Origin: Straminergon stramineum
Lineage: Eukaryota > Streptophyta > Bryopsida > Hypnales > Calliergonaceae
Assembly (NCBI GenBank): GCA_963920665.1
Contig: OY987266.1
Coordinates: forward strand, 16,621,001-16,685,000
Reading direction: 5' to 3'
Length of the DNA: 64,000 bases
In this document: in pieces, positions 33,905 through 46,980 of the stretch
Layout of the letters: every line of letters begins with the position of its first letter
Position numbering within the stretch: position 1 is the stretch's first letter
Translations under genes and position numbers: made by a program
The notes under the pieces: generated by a model
Seen by the model: only the letters and a program-made list of their open reading frames with translations
What the model was told of the DNA's origin: nothing
The model's database searches: none

Positions 33905-36900
33905 TCAAGAGAAGACACCGAATAGGTCATGGTAGGCCCCTGAGCCACTGGCTCCTCCAGATCCCGGAGTGTCGCTGTAAGAACTGGAGGAGTATGTTGA
34001 AGAATTATATGCATCTCCATAAGATGCATATTGCGTTGGCTCTGGAGTTGCAGCATATGAGGTGGAATTTGACTCATACGTTGGCCTTTCATATGCAGAG
34101 GCTGTCACATTGTAAGAAGGCACATAGGAAGAGTTTTGACTTTCGTACCTTGGGTCCATAGAGTAAGAAGAAGCACCATAGGAGGATCCAGACTCTGTTC
34201 TGGAGTAGGGGGAAGAAAATGGGCTTTCATGTTTTGGTTCAGTATAAGAGGCGGAGTACGAAGGCTCATGGGAACTTTGGTTGTATGACGAGGTTCGGTA
34301 TGTGTCCTCAAAGGGGGAAGGCATGTAAGAGGGAGGACGGGTAGTGTTCTCATAAGAAGGGGAATGAGAGGAGAGGTTGTAAGGTGAGTTAAATGAAGTG
34401 TTGTAGGAAGAGTTGTAGGAGGAATTATAGTCATAGGAATTAGGGGAGGAATAGGAAGATCTGTAAGCAGGGTCACTATAAGGAGCGAAAGTAGAATCCA
34501 CTTTGAGGTTGTTGAACGACCCTTCGAAATAGGCTGCTCGTGGGACATACGGGAATGTGACATATGCACTCGCCTTCTCTTCTTTCTTCGCGGCAGGTAC
34601 CTCTTCTGCTTTGGCTTCTGCTTTAGCTTCTGGCTTGGCTTCTGGTTTGGCTTCAGGTTTAGCCTCTTCCTTTTTAGCTTCTTTCTTTGGGGCTGGCTTC
34701 TTCTTCTCTGGGGGGGGTGGATCAGCTGCTTCCGGGGGAGGAGAGGGTGTTTCTGCCACAACGGGGGGTGGAGCTAGCCCTACCGGGGCTGGCGGAGGTG
34801 CTGAAGCTAGACGCTCCTTCCTCTCAGCTGATAGCCACTCCGCAAACCTGGTCACATCCACAGATGTCAATCTATATGATTTTCGATCCAGACTTGTTAA
34901 AGACACAAATCACCAGTAGACAACATCTCCGTGTTAAAACACGTTAAACCACGTTCATAACATTCAGTAGCATGCATTTGTCACTGCCTTGGCTCTACAG
35001 TAATTGGTGTGGAATATTCCACTCCCAATAGTACTTAATCAATAGCTAAGTGGACAGGTGGAGGCTCATCACTGTGATGAGCAGGGTGCATGAAGGAAAG
35101 GCACTCAGTGGGCATGTGAAGGCTACTGAATGTTATGTTAATTGAGACTCCATTTAAGGCAGTTTTGAACGAAAGTCCTGGAAGTTTTAGGTATTTTAGA
35201 ACACCTCCAGGGGGTGACTTTTATCCTATTGAATTTTGGTATTCCCTTTAATGATTTTCTGAAAGCTTACAGTCTAGAAATGCAGTTGAACACAGAAGGA
35301 ATTGTACTCGTGAAGTAGTCACAGGAATATGCAATGTAACGAGGTTATCAGAGATAATTAGCAAACCTGTAGAGAGCTTCCCGGTTAGTCCCATGATTAT
35401 GCATAGGGGTGAGCTTCCCGGATTGAAAATCCCGCTCAGAGACCGGTTCATCCAACAAGTGCTTTGCTGTTGTCATCAGTTTCCAGAGGTTTGACTCTGA
35501 CGAGTCATCCACGGATGCAAGGGGTCCGTTAAGGTTGTCGGTCTGCACATCTCACCTCATATTAACACCTTGAAATAGGACTGTTGCCAAATAAATGCAA
35601 AATTTCCAAATGTGAGAGACTGAAATTGTTAAGCTTATCCTCTATAGTGCCAACTGCCAACACAATGCAGCCAGGACGTACCTGAATTCGGAGATAATTG
35701 GATGGGCATTGTTGTGACTGAAACATAATTGACAGATTATAGTCCACCATGTCCGCACTCGCGTTGAACACCATATCCACCAAGGGAGCCTCGCCTTTGT
35801 TCGCCAGCCAGTCCTTCAGTCCCCACCTTGCCACCTCTCTGGCGTCATAACCCACTGTATGCTGCCCAGTTCCAAGGGATAGCACCAAGATATCGCTATA
35901 GTTCTACACAATCGTCCAAATATTAGAAGTACACGTTAGAACACCACGTGAGGTTCACCTCAAAGAAAGAAAATCTCACCTAGGTGAAAATCTCGACAAG
36001 GTTGCAAACAGAAAATTCATTAATTCTGGCTTTAAAAAGCAAGCACAAATAACTCACCGAATACTTCACTCTGTCAGCCAAGGGTCCGTGAGATCCCGAC
36101 TCCTTGATTGCCTGCGTGATCGCCAGATACGTCTGTGCTCCATCGAGACAAAGAATTCATGTCAGTATCGCATCACGCAAGCTAGGATTCGTAAACCTTT
36201 GGACAAGTAATCTAATGCGATCATGAGTAAGTACTTTGTCCTCAGAACTCCAAACATATGGTGAGAAATATCATCAAAGCGTGGCAAAAGATCATTTTAT
36301 AGCATTCTGACGTTAGGTGCGAACCAAAGTAATTCGAAGAAGAATAAAGTAGGGTGAAAGTGCAAGGCAGTCAATAGTGACAACATCAATTCAACGAAGC
36401 ATAGAAAGAAGTGCAAGCCTTACCGGATTGTTCACAACAACACCTCCATCGATCAAGTTGAATTCCCGCATCTCGTTAGGCTCAACAGAGACATCGGTTA
36501 AAGTAAAATGAATTGGAGGGAAGAACGTCGGGGCTGCAGAAGTAGCTCGGCAAACTGCTTTAATGGGCGGGTTTTCAAGAGTGTCCTGCTGGGCCTGATA
36601 AGAAACAATTCCACATTCACGTCACACGTCACAGGTTAAAACAAAAAGGGGTACCAGTACATCATTTTAACGATAATTTAACATATCAATACTGAATATT
36701 ATATCACTCGTTTTTTATATGTTTTTTTTCTTGACACAAATGAAACGAAATTTCATTGCCATTTTTGATATGTTAAGCAACAGGACCATGCAGTTAGCAA
36801 TGATATCCAGCTGACCTGCCAAGACGAGAAGAAAACCGGTTGCTGAAGTTTGGTGTCAAACGTTGGGATGAGAATGGATGTGAGCGCCCGGTCAAGAAGT

Positions 36901-38404
36901 GGATCACTCTCAAAATACTGGTTCAGCAAGCGCTGCAATCCTCGAGGTTTGTACTTGGGCCCATTCAGCGCCATGAAGCTCCGCCTTGTCTGCCCAAATG
37001 GACCCCTGCATGTGTGCACAAATCCCAAGATCAGCTGACTTCACCCCAAGCAACGCAACTTAGTCCCCTTGACCTAATCAAGTCTCTGACTACACTGATT
37101 GTCCTGTTAGTGCCTGTAACGCAATGAACTTATATGTATGGATATAACTTCTTCAAGAGGAGAGAAATTTTTACCAATGATATTTGTGAAGACTCTTCAA
37201 CAAGCAGAGCACAAATACACAAACAATGGGCAAAAATGTTTCTCCCTTGTACAAGATTATAACCACATTAAAAGTTCATTTCGTAACAGGCTCTAATAGG
37301 ACAAATCAGTGTAGGTTACTTCGAGCCGACATGGCCAACACGGCAGAAACAGAAAGAATAAGACATACTTCAATTGTAGGAGAAATAGAGGAATTTCATT
37401 AAACTGATGGAGCAATTGGAGCAATTGATGCATTACCTGCCCTGAGGGAAGATCTTGTTGGCATACTTCTGGTAGAACTGCACCACTTCCCTGGCTGTGA
37501 AGAGCGGCCGATCCGAGCCCTCACTGCTGGGGGAAGCGATCATGGACGTGATGAGGCCACCTGTGGCCGTGCCGGCTATGATGTCGAAGTAGTCCACCAG
37601 ACGCACGTCCGGTCCATCCAATCTCTGCCTCCATGCCCACAAATTTTAGTTAGATCGATTGACGGGCTAGCAATGAGAGAAGAAATAAACCACAGCCTTC
37701 GATTTCACGTCGACATAGCCATGCTCTGGTGTCAACCATGAAATGTGCCATTTCAACGACAAGTTTACAGCAAATTTCTAATTCTCCACTCCTCGGTCCC
37801 GATAACACCCCATCCACAACGTTAAGACATACAACTAGCTTCATAATAGCACCGTCTAAGACCTTATTAACACTTCACCCGAATTGATTTCCCCAGCTTT
37901 CTTTAAAACTCTACAAATGGCTACTTACACACCTTTCTCCACACAATGCAAGGAAACTCTAGCTCTAGCAAAGAAGCGACTATGGACAACATTGCCTAAT
38001 CTTTTCTTCAAGAACGAAACTCTACAAATGCATGGCTACATTCACAACAAATGGATCAATCTCCATCCGTTTCTTGATCTGTAGATCGAATTGCTCAAAG
38101 AAAACGCCATGCTCAAAACAGGGACAACAAAACCCCAAATTCTTGAAAATCTGATGACTCCGCGACACGAAAGCCGATAGCGATTCACACTTATTCTCAA
38201 ACAGTTTTCGACCATCAATTCAAGCAAAATGTTTCCCAGTGATTGACATGCACCCACCTGGAGCTTGGCCTCGAGCTCTGCAAGAATGGTAGCTGGAATG
38301 AGACCACGCACCCCCCCTCCATCCAAGCTCAAGATGGTGACCCGCTTGCCCACTTTGCCCTTGGGCTTCTGCCCCATGAACCCCACCATAGCTGCAGCAA
38401 CCAA
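33905..38404 (-). CDS. PLP: Patatin-like phospholipase with Ala nucleophile and long disordered tail, 703 residues
   Basis: Patatin-like proteins are lipid acyl hydrolases acting on membrane glycerolipids. Exons (transcript order): 38258-38404, 37437-37624, 36816-37005, 36424-36594, 36058-36132, 35682-35903, 35367-35542, 33905-34847; all introns are GT-AG and phases agree. The oxyanion motif is SLDGGGVRG (residues 26-34), the catalytic Asp is D224 in [11 protein letters not shown], and LVLSLGTG and YLRIQ motifs follow as in the plant pPLAII group. At the nucleophile elbow IAGTATGG the usual Ser (GxSxG) is Ala69, coded GCC, so a hydrolase mechanism by the Ser-Asp dyad is not expected. Residues 406-436 are Pro-rich, 438-482 Lys/Glu/Ala/Pro repeats (KPEA), and 485-690 Tyr/Ser-rich; together about 300 residues beyond the normal 400-residue length. 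A retroposon-like tail lies in intron 3. A non-catalytic, scaffold or regulatory role is inference. Confidence 0.9.
36720..36768 (-). repeat. Retroposon-like 3' tail in patatin intron 3
   Basis: On the minus strand, GGCAATGAAATTTCG, TTTCATTTGTGTCAAG and an A-run match the tails at 2716, 26556 and, more loosely, 10535 and 59810. It has the same orientation as the patatin transcript. Confidence 0.45.
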
Positions 38405-38463
38405 CTCACCACCCTAAACTCACAAATTAAAGCTCACAAAGGTGCAGCTGCTACATACTCACT

Positions 38464-38482
38464 CACACACACACACACACAC
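38464..38482 (+). repeat. (AC)n microsatellite upstream of the patatin start
   Basis: About nine AC units, some 60-80 bases before the patatin start codon, hence probably in its 5' leader or core promoter. Confidence 0.85.
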
Positions 38483-38813
38483 ATTCCCTACACAAACTCC
38501 TTCAATTCTCCATTGCAAGTGCAAATTGCAAGCTCTTGCTCATCTCATGGATGTCCCGAAGGTGCAAGAAGAGGTTGGTGAGGGTTGATGTATATGAGGC
38601 TACGGATCCAAGTATTGATCAGGTCCTGTACTTGGGCTGCAATAATGGCCTGATTGATTGAGGATTGCAGAAACTAGGAGCGGCTGGAATCAATGGGTGG
38701 GGAGGAATCTTTTCTTTGGGAACGCTATAATTCTATTATTATCAGAGGTCGGCCCTGGAGTCCTGGACGCATCAGCCTTTGGTGTTTGGAAGCCAGTGAC
38801 TACTTTTTAAGTT

Positions 38814-39200
38814 CGGGGTTTAACTGAGAAGTGAAAAGGGTATTTGCAGAGAGAGTTGCTGGACTTAGCAATGTATTTGGACATGGTCTTGGGAATTCCA
38901 AGAAATTTTTGTAGGGTTTCTGTTGTCATCTCTAGGGAGCTAGCGTATTTGGGTGCACAGCATTATTGCTTCTGAACCGTAGGAGGGGAAGAGGCTTTGG
39001 AGTCAAGTGGCTATGTTAGGTTTGGGGTTTAGTGATGAAAGTGTACCTGCAGAGAGAATTGGACTTATTAGGCATCATGTCTTTCTACAAGGTCTAGGGA
39101 AATTCCAAGAACTGTTTGTAGGGTTTTTGGTCATCTTTAGTTAGCAACCGTATTTGGGTACACAGCATTATTGGTTCTGAACCGTAGGAGGGGAATGGTG
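38814..39200 (+). repeat. Tandem duplication of about 190-200 bp
   Basis: Units from about 38814 and 39022 share GGGGTTTA, TGCAGAGAGA(G/A)TTG, GAATTCCAAGAA-like, TTTGTAGGGTTT, GTCATCT, CGTATTTGGGT(G/A)CACAGC, and TTCTGAACCGTAGGAGGGGA. Divergence is low to moderate. It lies upstream of the patatin gene and directly beside the Mutator-like element. Confidence 0.7.
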
Positions 39201-39260
39201 TTGACAGAAAACACATTTTAACTTACAATGAATGTGAGGGAGTTTGAGTTTTGAATAACG

Positions 39261-39506
39261 GCTGGGGTGGATTGACCCCCTCGCTCGTCCCCAAGTGAAA
39301 ACCCTGAATTTTTTTATTTTTCACACATGATAAAATTTGCAAATTTTGAATTCATATTTGCAATTAGAGGCCCTAAATCAGCCAGGAGAGGCAGAGGAGA
39401 TAAATTAATGAAGCACAAAATAGGGGGTCCTTTTTCTTACATGCACCCCTGGAATGACGGGGGGGGGGGGGGGGGGGGACGAGTGAGGGGGTCAATCCAC
39501 CCCGGC
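39261..39506. mobile_element. Mutator-like MITE, 246 bp, with a run of 20 G
   Basis: Terminal inverted repeats of 30 bases, 39261-39290 (GCTGGGGTGGATTGACCCCC and on) and 39477-39506, differ at about two positions. The nine bases TTGAATAAC stand at both sides (39251-39259, 39507-39515), the duplication length typical of Mutator-like elements. There is no transposase frame. A run of 20 G (39459-39478) abuts the right terminal repeat. Confidence 0.8.
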
Positions 39507-39515
39507 TTGAATAAC

Positions 39516-42165
39516 TTAAGTCCTTGTGGTTCAGAAGGAGAAGAGGCAGTGATAAAGACTTATTCCTGAAAGGACGTGACCTATCACCAAGGTACTTTGC
39601 CAAGAAATGATATGATTTTTCGGATCAATAGGTGCATTCTTCATGTCTACAAGACTCTTGAAAGTCATCCATCATTCACTTCTTGGTCTCAATGTCCTTG
39701 GAGGGTTAAGGTAACAACACCTAATTGTATCTTGTTTGTGAAAATTGTCACATCTAGATTCTCATCTTAAACGTATAGCCTCCATATATGAAAGCCTCGG
39801 TACACCTATTTTTCAATTCTTTGGAAATTCATAGTTAATTCATACAAAGTCCAAAAATGTATTTCAAGAGAATGTAGAATCCCCCTTCAACTCCCCAAGT
39901 CCCAAGAGACCCATCCAAAGCATTTACAGTTCAATAATAGGAACAATGCTCATATCCTTATGTGAGTGCATTTGGGTGTTGTTATTTTATAATGAATGAG
40001 GGAGGTTTGAGGATTGAGTAGGACCGTGAGGCTTAGAAAGGAAGAAGCATTGACAAACCCTACATTTAATTTATAATGAAAGTGAGCAAGCATAACATTC
40101 TTGAATAGGGAAGATGGAGTGTCTTTTCATACTATTACTATAACAATAATATTTGTGTTGCAGAGGCCCAAAATTCATAGGCAAGGTAGCATTCAAGATT
40201 TTCTACAGTGAAAGAAGCCTCAATTCATGGGAAACAAAAGGTCCATCACCTTGAAGTTCAAGAATGTTATGGAAATTTGAATAAGACCTTATTTGAAAAG
40301 TAAGCTAGTTGAATTGAGGGACAAAATTTATTTTAGCATAGCTAGTTGCTTAGTAATGATGTAAGGTGGCTTTGGTATTCATGTAGAAAAAATTATTATG
40401 TTCATTGATATAAAAAAATAGACAAAACATTTTTATGCAATTGTTGTGGACCATAATAGTTCCATACATTGTGATTCACTTGAGATTATCATCTTCGCAC
40501 TATGGAAATATCTTTAGTTTTTGAAGATATTTTTGACCTACAATAGAATTGGGTAGTAATTGTCTAGAATGTGTAATGAAGACGCCCATTTGCATTGGTG
40601 TCAATGCTTCTTTCTTCATTGTTGGGACTTGTGTCATATGCACCTTGACTTCTTGATGCTTGTGTACTATCTTCTATTTACCCTTTTTTTTTTAAATTTC
40701 AACCTTTGGCAATTGTGTGGTATTTTACCTCTCCTCTATTACCCTTCAATGCCCACACTTGACCAAGCTCCATAGTCCATACTAGTGTGGAACTTAATTG
40801 GCTCATTGATGGATAATCTCTTGTTGCTCATTGAACTACTTACAAAATAATGATCAATCTACTATAAACTTCACCGTTGAAATAGATCCAACTCTTACTA
40901 GCTACATTCCATTTACTAATCAAATAAGGTTATTATAATGTTTGGTACAAACATAGTGGTGATAAGATCTAGAATTTTTTTTGATTATGTACATTGTCAA
41001 ATATATAAACATTTCAATATACAACTATAATATAAACTTTCACAATTTTTAAATTGATATAATAGTAGATTAGTTGTCAAATCTCAAAAGCAAATAATCA
41101 ATGTACATTATAGAGTTATTCTAGAAGTCATGAAATGGCACCCTCTATTTGATTTCTAGATTTTTTCTCACCCTAAATTTTATTAGAAATTCTTATTTTG
41201 ATTGCATTTTTTTGGAAATACAACAAGGCATAATTGCAAACAATCTATTGACATTGAATTGTCTTCTTCCTAAAGTCAGAGTTAGCTCTCACTATAGCAA
41301 AAAAAAGGATCAAATAAAAATCTTAAAAACCTCAAGTAGTGCAATAAATAGATGGATTGATTTTTTTCATCAATATAAAACTAATAATTTTTCATTGCTA
41401 ACAATTTTATGGAGTTTGTAGAACCATACTAAGTATACATTTTTTTGCAACATCTATGGTACAAAGAATCTTTTGGAGACACCCTTGGTATAAATAGGTA
41501 TGAATGTAATCAAAGAACATACTCAAAAAACTTTACTTGGAATTATTTGATTCGGATATCTAATAGTAACTATTGGAATTCCACAAAACTTCAAAACTTC
41601 AAGTTTGATAAGATATTAGAGGCCCTTGTAATTACTAACTAGTTTAACAATCAACCAATATTAATACAATATGAGAACTAAACTAGTAATATAATGATTA
41701 TATTTTTGTAAAATTTGTGTTTTAAGACCCAACTAGTTGATTAGTGGCAAGAAAGAAACAAAGATTATCCTTCAATACCTTCAATAAAAGTTCATGAATT
41801 TCAAGAGAATGTAGAATTTTAGCAAACTTGTCAAAGAAACTAATTCATACTTTCAAAATGTGATTGAAAACATGAAGTTTAGGAGGTTTTGATATGACAA
41901 AAAAAAATATGTTGTTTTTGTGCATCCACTTGTCAAGTGTCCTCAACCAATTTTTATTTATAGACAAATTATGGATGTCTTCAAGATTTCATCCTACAAT
42001 AGAAAAATACAAAAAAGTTCAAGAAATAATTATTGTTACAAATTGATAAAATCACTCTTGAATTATTGATCCTAGTTTATGATATCTTGTAAAAAAAAAC
42101 CTTCTACACAATCACTATACTGTATAAGAAATATTGATTTATAGCATTGTAAAGGTCTAAAAGAT
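39516..42165. other. AT-rich intergenic DNA, no gene seen
   Basis: Frames such as 40560-40775 and 41149-41421 (plus) have AT-driven composition and no motif. No terminal repeats were found. Confidence 0.5.
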
Positions 42166-42169
42166 GTTT

Positions 42170-42612
42170 ATGCTAGGATTTCGACCTCTTTGTCCTCTAC
42201 CATTGCTTCCACCATTGTTTAATCCTTAGCCACTCCCATTGTTGCCATTGTTGTTATAATTCTTGGAAGATCCTCCATTGTTATAACTTTTATTATTGTT
42301 GCATCTATCATTTCTATTACTATTGCTTGTATACTTATCATCATCAACAATTATTCCATTGCTTGTTCCTCAACCATTGAAAATGTTGTTATAATTGAGG
42401 TTGCCATTGCCATTGTTGTTACTATCATAGCTATCAAAATTATCAACATCAATTGTTAGGGTAAGACTACTTCCAATGTAGCCACCTTCACAACCATGAA
42501 GCACAATCCACCTCCATGGTTGGTGCAAGATCCACCTCCACTATTACTGTTGTTGTTGTGATCACTACCTCTATTGTTGTCATTGCCACCGTAGTTACCA
42601 AAACTCTAAAAG
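42170..42612 (-). pseudogene. Decayed Asn/Gly-rich coding remnant
   Basis: On the minus strand a long stretch reads almost entirely as Asn, Gly, Ser and Tyr codons (NNNGNGN, SYNNGGSS, NNGGSNGRGQRG), broken by at least two stops and one frameshift near 42490. Such Asn/Gly/Arg-rich sequence occurs in RNA-binding tails and in the gag of retroelements. No partner domain remains. It could also be a degenerate (ATTGTTG)n-like repeat with no coding past. Confidence 0.35.
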
Positions 42613-45600
42613 GTATCAACACTTGTAGTAGGTATTTTATTCCTTGCCATGACTCGTTGCATAGATATGTGACATATGATCAAGAATTGAGAAAATATAA
42701 GAATACTTAAGTGTTTATGAAAAGATGTAGCAACAAAATTGAATCTAAAAGAGAAACTATGTGTATTGCTTTGAAAAGAGCTCTATGGATTTAATAAGGA
42801 TATTTGTTGAAAATGATAAATTTACCCAATCCTAAATGAAAAATGAAAAAATATGTGTACACAAATGAAATCTGATTTTGCATATTTCAATGACATATTT
42901 ATATACTGTATTACCTTTTACATATTGCTAAATCTATAATATATATTTTTTATATTTTATCAAAAAAAATCTAATTTTACTACTTAAATGATATAATTTA
43001 ATATGGAATGAACATTTGATTAAAATAGTAAAAATGTGACCATTGTAATAGGAGGTTGCTATAACTTGTAATCATAGATATTGCATTTGTTCAAGTGTTT
43101 TTCCTTTGAAGGTTCTTGTATCTAGAAGGATGCGCCTTAGTCAACTTAATTGTTGATTTCAAAATATTTATATCTATTTTTTTTATTGAAATAAAAACGA
43201 ACTTCAACAAGTTTAGATTAAACAACCATATTTTTAACTATTTTCATATTTTAAAATGAAGTCAATAATTGCAATTTTAAGCTTTAGATATTAGAATTAG
43301 AATTCAAAATTATTATTTATTTATATGTACTAGTCTATGCTTCATAATTGCCAAAATTATAGCAATCTTACTTAAACACAATCCACTACATTTTATCCTA
43401 CATTGTAGCCTCTAGCAAAATACATTTGACTTATGTTTTTGTTTTTTTTAATTTAGTTTAATAATGTGCATTTTTTTTACTACTCTAATTTTAGGCCAAA
43501 GTCCTTTGGAACATGATATATTCTACTTTTAAGGTTGGAAAGGTGTAAATTTGTTTTGATTCACGAGTTCCCCTTTATTGAGGGTTTTTGGAAGATACCA
43601 AACACATCCCCATTGGGCTAGTGATAGCAAAGATCTCCACTACCATCACAAATCAAGCACAAAACTAAATAGTATAGATTGGGTTCACTTGTATTGTTGC
43701 AACAACTTTGTTGGCATAATCTATTACATAAAAACTTTTGATACAAGAGGTGTAAAAATTTTATTAGTCCATGCAAAATCCTCTTTATTTTAGACTTTGC
43801 AAAATCTGTAATGTTGTAGACTATGGCATATATTTTTTGACTAATGATCTTACATGCCAATATTTGATTGATGATTACACAAAGGAATCATTCTACAAAT
43901 TGAATGAGAAGAGAGGATAGTTGAAAAATATTAAAGGAACTATCCTTTCTTTTCTATTATCTTCTTTCTAAGTTTTAAGTAACAATAACTTCACTTGCAT
44001 TAATATGCCAATTTTCAACATTTTCTTAGTTGATTGTGTGTAAATTTCAAATTGAAAAAGAAGAAAAGGAAGGATTGGATTTTTTTAATTTTTAATTTTT
44101 AAAAATTTGTATGAAAAAAAATTTGAGGCTCAATCTTTCCTACTTGATGTAGAAACTTCAGTTCAAAGATGTATTATAATCTTCCAAAATACTTGATTAT
44201 ATAGCATCTAAATAATTGGATTTAGAATTGAAGGCCCCAAATCACAAAAATTGAGCTTGAAACTTGCACCTCTTCAAAATTTTATAATCATTTAAAAATA
44301 GAATATAGATGTTAGGGAGATCATCCATGAGCTATAGGGTTACAAGTAGATGCAGTTACAATATCATGTACATCTAAACCCTGGATCATCCAATTGACTC
44401 ATTTTTCTTTGTTCCATCCATTTTTCTGTACAATTTCAAATTTTATCTTCCTAATTTTTTCAGTTTCTTCACATTTGTGCAATTGTGAGGCTTAAAAATC
44501 CCTCTTTGAAAATGAAATATATTTTAAAGGTTCAAGTTTGTTTCTTTTTGAGAAAATTAACTAGATTTTTCTTTCTAAAAGTGACCATGAAAAATGTTTT
44601 TCATAAACTAATGATCATAGAATTTTTTTTCTTTCACCATGTTTAGAAATTAACATTCCAGAGGGGAAATTATCCATGGCATAGTCAACAAACTTCCTCC
44701 AAAAAAACTCAAAGATTAATGAACTTGGAGCTCATCATGCATTGTGTTAATATCACTAGTTCTTAAACTGATTTAAAAAATATGTAGCCTATTTGCAAAA
44801 TGACAAAAAATATGAACATACACATATATACTATAAATCAAATATATAAACTAATTTTAGTTTGTAAAGATTCATTGATATCAAAGATTTTGAATTTCAA
44901 AATTCTCAATTTAATATTATATTTACCAATTTCCATTCACATAATTGATTCTAGATTTGAAAACTCATCAAAATTTCACATTAAGAATGTAATTTTCAAG
45001 TGCATTAAAAATAATACATCAAATTTTTTTTGAAAATACATTAATAAAACAAAGTATTACTATATAAAAATCAAATTCAAAAAAATCAAAATTATTCTAG
45101 AATCATTCAATTCAAAATTATAATTCCAAATTCCATCAACAAACTTCTTTCTCATGAGATTTTGGGTGCACTTTTACACTAAGACATGCAATGTCTTTAA
45201 AGAATCTCAAGTTTTTATTAAGACAAAGTCACCATTTCATGAATTTTTGGGTGATGATAACACAAAAACTACCTAAAATCAATTTTACACCAAGATCACT
45301 TTTTGAATAGTCATCGAAGAATATTTCTAAAATCTCATAAGTGCACTTCTAGTGCACCTAGACACAAAAGTACAATGACCATATTGTACATTTACCCTAA
45401 ACTAGTATAGCACAAAGAATTTTGTGAAAATTGCTAATATATTAAGGAATTTTGAATTTTTGTTTAATATTTTCTAGGTAAAAATTGGTAAGTGAAATGG
45501 TAGATTGAACTATGTGGATATTATGTATAGGTCATAGTTTATAACTTTTATTTTGGGGCATTTTTATACCATGGGTATTCAAATGGCCTTGGAACTAGGA

Positions 45601-46366
45601 TTCCATTAATAGTGCACCTGGCATACATAAAGAAATCATTACTAAAATGACCCATTTTGAAACACGTTTTGTAACAAATTTTTACAAAATTGAAAACATA
45701 AAATTTGACTTAAAGAAACTTAATGTATATATAATCTATGAAATTTTGAAAAAATTCAAAAAAATTCATTAGAATAACTTCCATGGAAACTTCCACCAAA
45801 ATGATGGAAATGAATTAAATCACAAATAAATAGGAAAAATATGTATAAGGCAAATTTTCTTAGACACAGACCTTGATATTTTTAGATCCAATATTTTGCA
45901 AGAAACCCTATGTAGACTCACAACTCCAAAAATATTTCTTGAATTTTTTAAATATTTTAATTATATAAAAAATGATTAAAAAATGATTTAAAAATTTTCC
46001 ATTGAAGAAAATGTTTTGTTTTCCATCAACTATAGATGAATTTTTTCTAGCGCTAAATTATGAAAGCATGTTTTATATTTTAGTTTATTATTTACTTAAG
46101 TGTGACAAGCCATGAAATGACTCTATTTGGTAGGTTTTCTAATTCCAAAACTTATTATATTTGGGGATATGTAAAAACTAGCACCTAAATATAGAATCCA
46201 TAACGAACATTTCAAAAAGTCTATAATTCACAAGGAAGTATCAAAGTATTAAAATTTTGAAATAGTCAATTTGTGATTGCATTTTTGGAGTTCCTTTAGT
46301 GTGAAAACACCCTTCACAAGTTTGCATTTCAAAATTCATCTTCACATTTTGGAAATTTTGACTACC
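42613..46366. other. Very AT-rich intergenic DNA, nothing supported
   Basis: No frame or element that I can defend; long A and T runs dominate. Confidence 0.5.
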
Positions 46367-46370
46367 TTAA

Positions 46371-46939
46371 TCCCTAAACGTCCAAATTCATCTCTAGAAT
46401 TGATGATTTGAGAAAAATCATTATAAACTGCTATTTGGAAGAATATTTTGGAATTGAAATGCAAATAAAAGTTGTAGATTGTGATTTGTAGATTCCATCT
46501 GTACGGTTAGATTCACCAATGCTATCACCAATATTTTTATATAAATTCTGAAAGAAAAATTCCAAAATTCCTTCAAAATCCAGTTGCAAGTAAAATATTA
46601 TCATTTTTTGAGTAAAATTTTTTGGAATGGATTTGAAATGAGGTTCTCTTTACATGGTGATTTTTTGAAATTTTTGTATTCTTCCTATCTATGACCTCAT
46701 TTTGGCTAATCCAATTTTGAACTAAAGTCAATGCAGTTTGACTACTTGACATACTTGAACATTTGTAATTTTAGAAAAATATGAACTCTAGTAACACCAA
46801 ATCCAACCCTTAGATAAGACAAAAACTTGATGACATATCTTCACAAATTAAAATAACTTTCATCCAAGTAGTTAGGAGGATGAAACTAGAGTTTCAATCT
46901 ATTCATCGTCTAGAAAATGGACGTCGACACGTTTAGGGG
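46371..46939 (+). mobile_element. TTAA-bounded element, 569-bp copy
   Basis: TTAA (46367-46370), then TCCCTAAACGTCC; on the right CACGTTTAGGGG, then TTAA (46940-46943). It aligns in the same orientation with 8609-9169 over nearly the whole length, 37 kb away. Outer flanks ACC and TGT do not match, so TTAA is the only duplicated sequence. No coding frame. Confidence 0.75.
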
Positions 46940-46980
46940 TTAATGTCTTGTGAATATTCACTTCTAAAGCATTTTGTTAA

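Noticed and set aside
34105..34947. Large frames of 86-218 codons in other frames over patatin exon 8
   Set aside because: They arise from the repetitive codons of the low-complexity tail; only the frame continuous with the patatin domain is supported by splicing.
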